From Nemopilema nomurai (lineage: Eukaryota > Cnidaria > Scyphozoa > Rhizostomeae > Rhizostomatidae), in NCBI GenBank assembly GCA_003864495.1, contig ML133465.1:805163-869162 (forward strand): a stretch of 64,000 bases of DNA, written 5' to 3'. This document shows positions 60,126 to 64,000 of this stretch, piece after piece; position 1 is the stretch's first letter, and every line of letters begins with the position of its first letter. The notes beneath the pieces were generated by a model, which saw only the letters and a program-made list of their open reading frames with translations, made no database searches and had not been told where the DNA came from. Position numbers and translations under genes: made by a program.

Positions 60126-61806
60126 TAAAGGATGTAAACTATGTCCTATGATTGGTTGTACATGACCAATCAACGTCACTTTTCACCTAAACTCGAATGT
60201 CAAATTAAGAAAGACATAAGCTTCTGCTATTCAACGGTGAAATTATGTATGGTTTATATTGCAAAGGTCATGTTTCTCTGAAAGGATTGCATTTCCACCC
60301 AATAAATAAATATAGCCGTTTACGAAATTTAATACCATTATGAAGCTCGTTATGTATGACCCACTTTTCAAAGTCTTTTGGAGAGATTTAAACGTATTGA
60401 AACGAGTAAAAGTGCTAAAATATCTGCTAAAGCCGCGTCAAAATTGTAAAAGATGCATTTCCTAAATTAAGTGTGATTCGACTTTTGAGCAACAACTTTT
60501 GTAAGATACGGAGTGTGCAAACATTCAGTTATTTTAATGCAAAATCTCTCTTTTAATAGTGAAGAGATCATCTTTTCTATTTGGAGCATCTAAAAGTGAA
60601 CTGTTCAGTGAGAGCGATTAGTCAACTATAGCTAATCGTGCCCTCTTTTTATCATCCTCTAATGATTTCGATATTTGCAGCTTGCTATTTGTTTTGTCAG
60701 CGTTTGGTCATTTCAAGACGTTTTACACCAATGCTTTCGTACAATGTTTTCTCCTGGAGGCTTGCATACACCAACAACAATATTCAATTTTGTACCAAAA
60801 ATCTTATTATATTTTTGTACAGAACTTAAATTTGCCGCTGTCGTTGTTTCAATATCTTGCAAAACCATCAAATAAAAATACCGGAACCTCTTTTTGATCA
60901 AATTTGACATTTTCATTTCATATGATATTATCCTTTGAATTTAGAGAGAAATTATGCCAACACACTAATATAAGTTAAAGTTAAAAGTTAAAAGTTATAA
61001 GCTGCTCATTTAGATATTAATTGTTCTGTCATTGCAAATATTTTGAAAAAAAGGTTGAAGAATTAATTCATTCAATAACATAAGAAAAACCGATAGATGT
61101 CAACTCAATGGTCTTGACCAAAAATTTTGATTATCATTTCACCATACTTTGCCAATATTTGATGTATTTTTCGGCAATATAAGAGTATTTTCTGCTGCAA
61201 CCTGACTTGTGTGCAACTTTGTAAAATGAGAATTTTGCCATTTTCGCCCGTCGACCAAGCTGTATCTAAAGTATCTTCAGCACCCTTTTATATCTAACTA
61301 CTTTACCTTTCTATATCTCAAGCTTGGCATTTGAGCAGAGATGAAAGATTCTTTTGTCTGCCAAAAGCAGGGCAGATCCTATATTTGTGAAAACTTTATT
61401 TAGCTAAAGGGTTATAAAGAAAATTGCAAGGATTAACGTCATAACAAGGTAAAAATTAACGTCAAACTCTATAAGCAGTACGAAATAAATTCCAGAATGG
61501 TGCAGCAAAAACCTTTGCATGCCTTTAGAACGTCTTAAAAAAATGCACCAAAAAAGCCAACTGCTCTGAAGATTTGAAGAAAAGGTCAGCTTGAAAAAAC
61601 GCATACCTCCTTTTCTATGCTGATGTGTTACAACTAACGCAAAATTGAAAGGCAATGTATCTACTCTAAAGTGTCGCAAATGCTTAATATATAAGATCTA
61701 TAACTTTAGCTATTTGCAAAGTACGTTCATACAAACTAACAAGTTTTTGAATTTATTTGCAAATGATCTTCAACCCCATGAGTACATGGGACTTAAAGAT
61801 TGTGAG
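60126..61806 (-). other. Spacer between genes 7 and 6
   Basis: 60600-61430 mirrors 2850-3750, downstream of gene 1. No gene recognised; short open frames are not conserved between the two copies. Confidence 0.5.
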
Positions 61807-62252
61807 TTACTGTGTGCCAATTATGCTTTCATAGACTTCCACTTCACAAACTTGAAGATACTCTTTTCTGTTTAGGAACACAGTCACGTATTGACCATGC
61901 AGAACAGTTAGGCATGTGAAGTACTTGAACTCTCCAGCCTTTAGGATCCCGCCATTCACACACAGTGCATTGTTTCGTCCAACATTCGAACTATCGTCTC
62001 CAACACTGATATCAAATGGATTGATCGCGAGTGGAGAAAAAGTCACACCACTCTTTATTCGCACACTCGACACTGCTGTTTTTTTTGTCAAATCCACTTG
62101 CCACCAGGGAATGTTGTCATCCTTCGTCCAACTGCACATTTGCCAGTCCCCAGTCCTGTCACCATCATTCCCAAGGCTGGCATATAACGTGTGTCCTTGA
62201 AAGGTCTGCACCGATGAACTGGACGACGGCTTTTTGTACGCTATGTTTTCAG
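61807..62252 (-). CDS. Open FTP2 exon of gene 7 with unusual substitutions
   Basis: 446-nt terminal exon, acceptor CATTTAG. PWWQVDL and SVGDDSS are kept, but NGGRNN is NVGRNN, CPTVLHGRYV is CLTVLHGQYV, and VTWAP is VTFSP. These positions are invariant in the other open FTP2 exons here, so the exon may be drifting under relaxed constraint. Confidence 0.65.
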
Positions 62253-63831
62253 CTAAATGTGATTGAGAACATTTTCAATGTTACAAAAAAAGTTTGGCAT
62301 CAGGTTTCACAAATATTTCTTGCTGTGTTGCTTTGTTTGTTTTCCAAAAACTAAAGTTCGTACATGATGAATTAATCATTCTCTTAATTTTAAAAAAAAT
62401 CAAATAGATACATAAAAAGCAAAGATTTTCAAAAGTAGCATGTGTTAAACTTGTAAACAGTTTATACCTTATACATACTTCCATACCTTACCTTATTAAG
62501 CAAGGAACCCATTGGGTCCAGACTCAAACAAAGGTTTAAGGTTGCAAAATGTCAATTTCCAAATTTCCGAATCAACAGAAGGATAAACATCGCTTTATAA
62601 CGCTTTTAGTTATATTGTCAAGACAAAAGTATGTTGCCAATGCTTATTGTATTTTACAAGGCTATTCTGGTTTCTCTAGTGGCTTTGTCACGGCCATTTT
62701 AGGATTTGACTTTAAATTAGTGACAGTTTTCATGTCCTTCACGTCGACATCCTTCCAAAGAATTATTTCCATTGTCAACAAGTGCGTTAATAACATACAA
62801 AATTTTATACTCATACCCTCATGAACCTCAAGTTCAGTAAATGCGAATCTACTTTTCTGGACAATGTACACTGACGTATCGACCAAATAATTGGACAACT
62901 TTAGTTGGACAATGTTTTCGACACGTTAAAGCCTTTGATACAGAGTCGGTTGTTGCATCCGCCATTAGAACTGTCATCTCCAACACTAACATTAAAGGGA
63001 CTACGTTTAATCAAATTCAAGGGTCCTAATATTGCAATCATTTTCACTGCTCTCTGTTCAACAAGGTCCATTCGCCAACACGGATAATTTTCAATCAATA
63101 CAGGTCTCAAGCCTGACAGATTTCCATCATTTCCAAAACTGGCCTTAAACATCTATCCGTTGTATATGAATGTTGATGACTGAGCTGTCTTTTTCAAAGC
63201 AACGTTTTCCAAAATGTACATTTTACTTAAGACGTAGATAAGCCAGTTTAAATGAAATTTTAACTGTTAACTTAATCTAGTCCGGTGCCAAGTATATATA
63301 AGCCTGAAAGGTGTCCTAGAGCATGGATCTTTCATTTCGATTCAAATATTCAAAAAGGCATCCCAGCAAAAGCATTATGAGATTAAAGCTTTAGAAATTC
63401 AGTAATTTTAGATTCCATCAATCTGGCTATGATGCAGAAAGATTACCTTAAAGCATGATTTTTTGGAAGGTTATAACTCTAGGCAAAATTGCAATTAACT
63501 CTTCACTTCCGATATTGAGATAGCTATGTTAATCTGGTACATATACTTTGAGACTTTGAGACCTCAATTTTTGACTGTATCAACATTAGCAATAGTCTCC
63601 TATTCATCCTCAGATACAGAGTATGCAAACGTCAGAATACAACCTAAGGCTGACACAATAAATAGAATAGATAAATTTTTCTAGCTATTATCAGATGTCA
63701 AAACTTACCCGAGCAGTTCTTACCATGACCGGTAAACCCACTTTTACATTGGCAAGAAAATGAACCATTGTTGTTGGTGCAAATGGCGTGCTGGTGACAG
63801 TCATGCGAGTCGCTTTTGCACTCGTCGATAT
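61807..63831 (-). pseudogene. Gene 7: 3' part of an EGF-FTP-FTP lectin gene, decayed
   Basis: Exons in order: EGF 63831-63709 (intact, DIDECKSD, six Cys, AG and GTAAGT present), FTP1 63208-62817, FTP2 62252-61807. FTP1 has lost its acceptor (TTTTGG for TTTTAG), has a TAG early (YNG, stop, MFKA), PCW for PWW, a TAA after LSN and a frameshift just before the GRYVSV region. FTP2 is open. The intact EGF and FTP2 are both phase-compatible, so skipping FTP1 would still give an in-frame message. The 5' part is beyond the right edge. Mirror copy of gene 1. Confidence 0.78.
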
Positions 63832-64000
63832 CTGTCAAATAACAATAATATATTCAAACATTGGATTTCTCTGCATGGTTGTCAAAAGTATGGCAATTTT
63901 TGACAGTTTCGACATACTTTAACAATAGTCTCCTATTCATCCTCAGATACAGAGTATAAAAACGTCAGAAAACAACCTAAAGCTGACACAATAAATAGAA

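Overview
This is a eukaryotic, intron-rich, AT-rich animal window. Its coding content is one expanded family of secreted modular lectins. The full module order is a PAN/apple domain, a short cysteine-rich linker, calcium-binding EGF-like domains, and two fucolectin-type FTP domains (eel-fucolectin/tachylectin-4/pentraxin-1, related to F5/8 type C). That architecture, the long introns, and the transposons (TTAA-flanked elements with THAP fingers, hAT, LINE, Penelope-like) suggest a cnidarian, probably an anthozoan. The taxon is an inference; no rRNA or mitochondrial marker is present.

Layout. The left ~37 kb carries copies on the + strand and the right ~17 kb carries copies on the - strand, so the two arrays converge. 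Gene 1 (14-2190, +) is a 5'-cut pseudogene. Gene 2 (8293-12243, +) looks usable. Gene 3 (14.5-19.2 kb, +) is scattered remnants. Gene 4 (31887-36921, +) is the best gene: six exons, 516 residues, all splice sites present. After a ~10 kb stretch with little recognisable content come a lone FTP fragment (47.0 kb, -), gene 5 (48202-52511, -; some modules intact, others broken), gene 6 (58.2-60.1 kb, -; remnants, split by a LINE fragment) and gene 7 (61807-63831, -; a pseudogene entering from the right edge). Non-coding sequence is shared as well. 0-3.7 kb mirrors 60.6-63.8 kb, 4.3-12.2 kb mirrors 48.2-55.9 kb, and 16.7-19.4 kb mirrors 56.6-60.1 kb, so this is an old, eroded large inverted duplication on top of tandem duplication.

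Internal exons are phase 1-1 (88-nt linker ending in phase 1, 123-nt EGFs, 405-420-nt FTP1, terminal FTP2 entered in phase 1). Losing an EGF or FTP1 exon therefore keeps the frame, which explains how copies differ in module number.

Transposons sit in the spacers: a LINE (20.1-22.0 kb); an hAT-like element (22.2-27.4 kb) with a 3.16-kb TTAA-flanked THAP element nested inside it; a second, 1.54-kb TTAA-flanked THAP element (28324-29861); a Penelope-like GIY-YIG fragment (29.9-30.4 kb); and a LINE reverse transcriptase fragment (57.0-58.2 kb). No tRNA, rRNA or CRISPR was seen.
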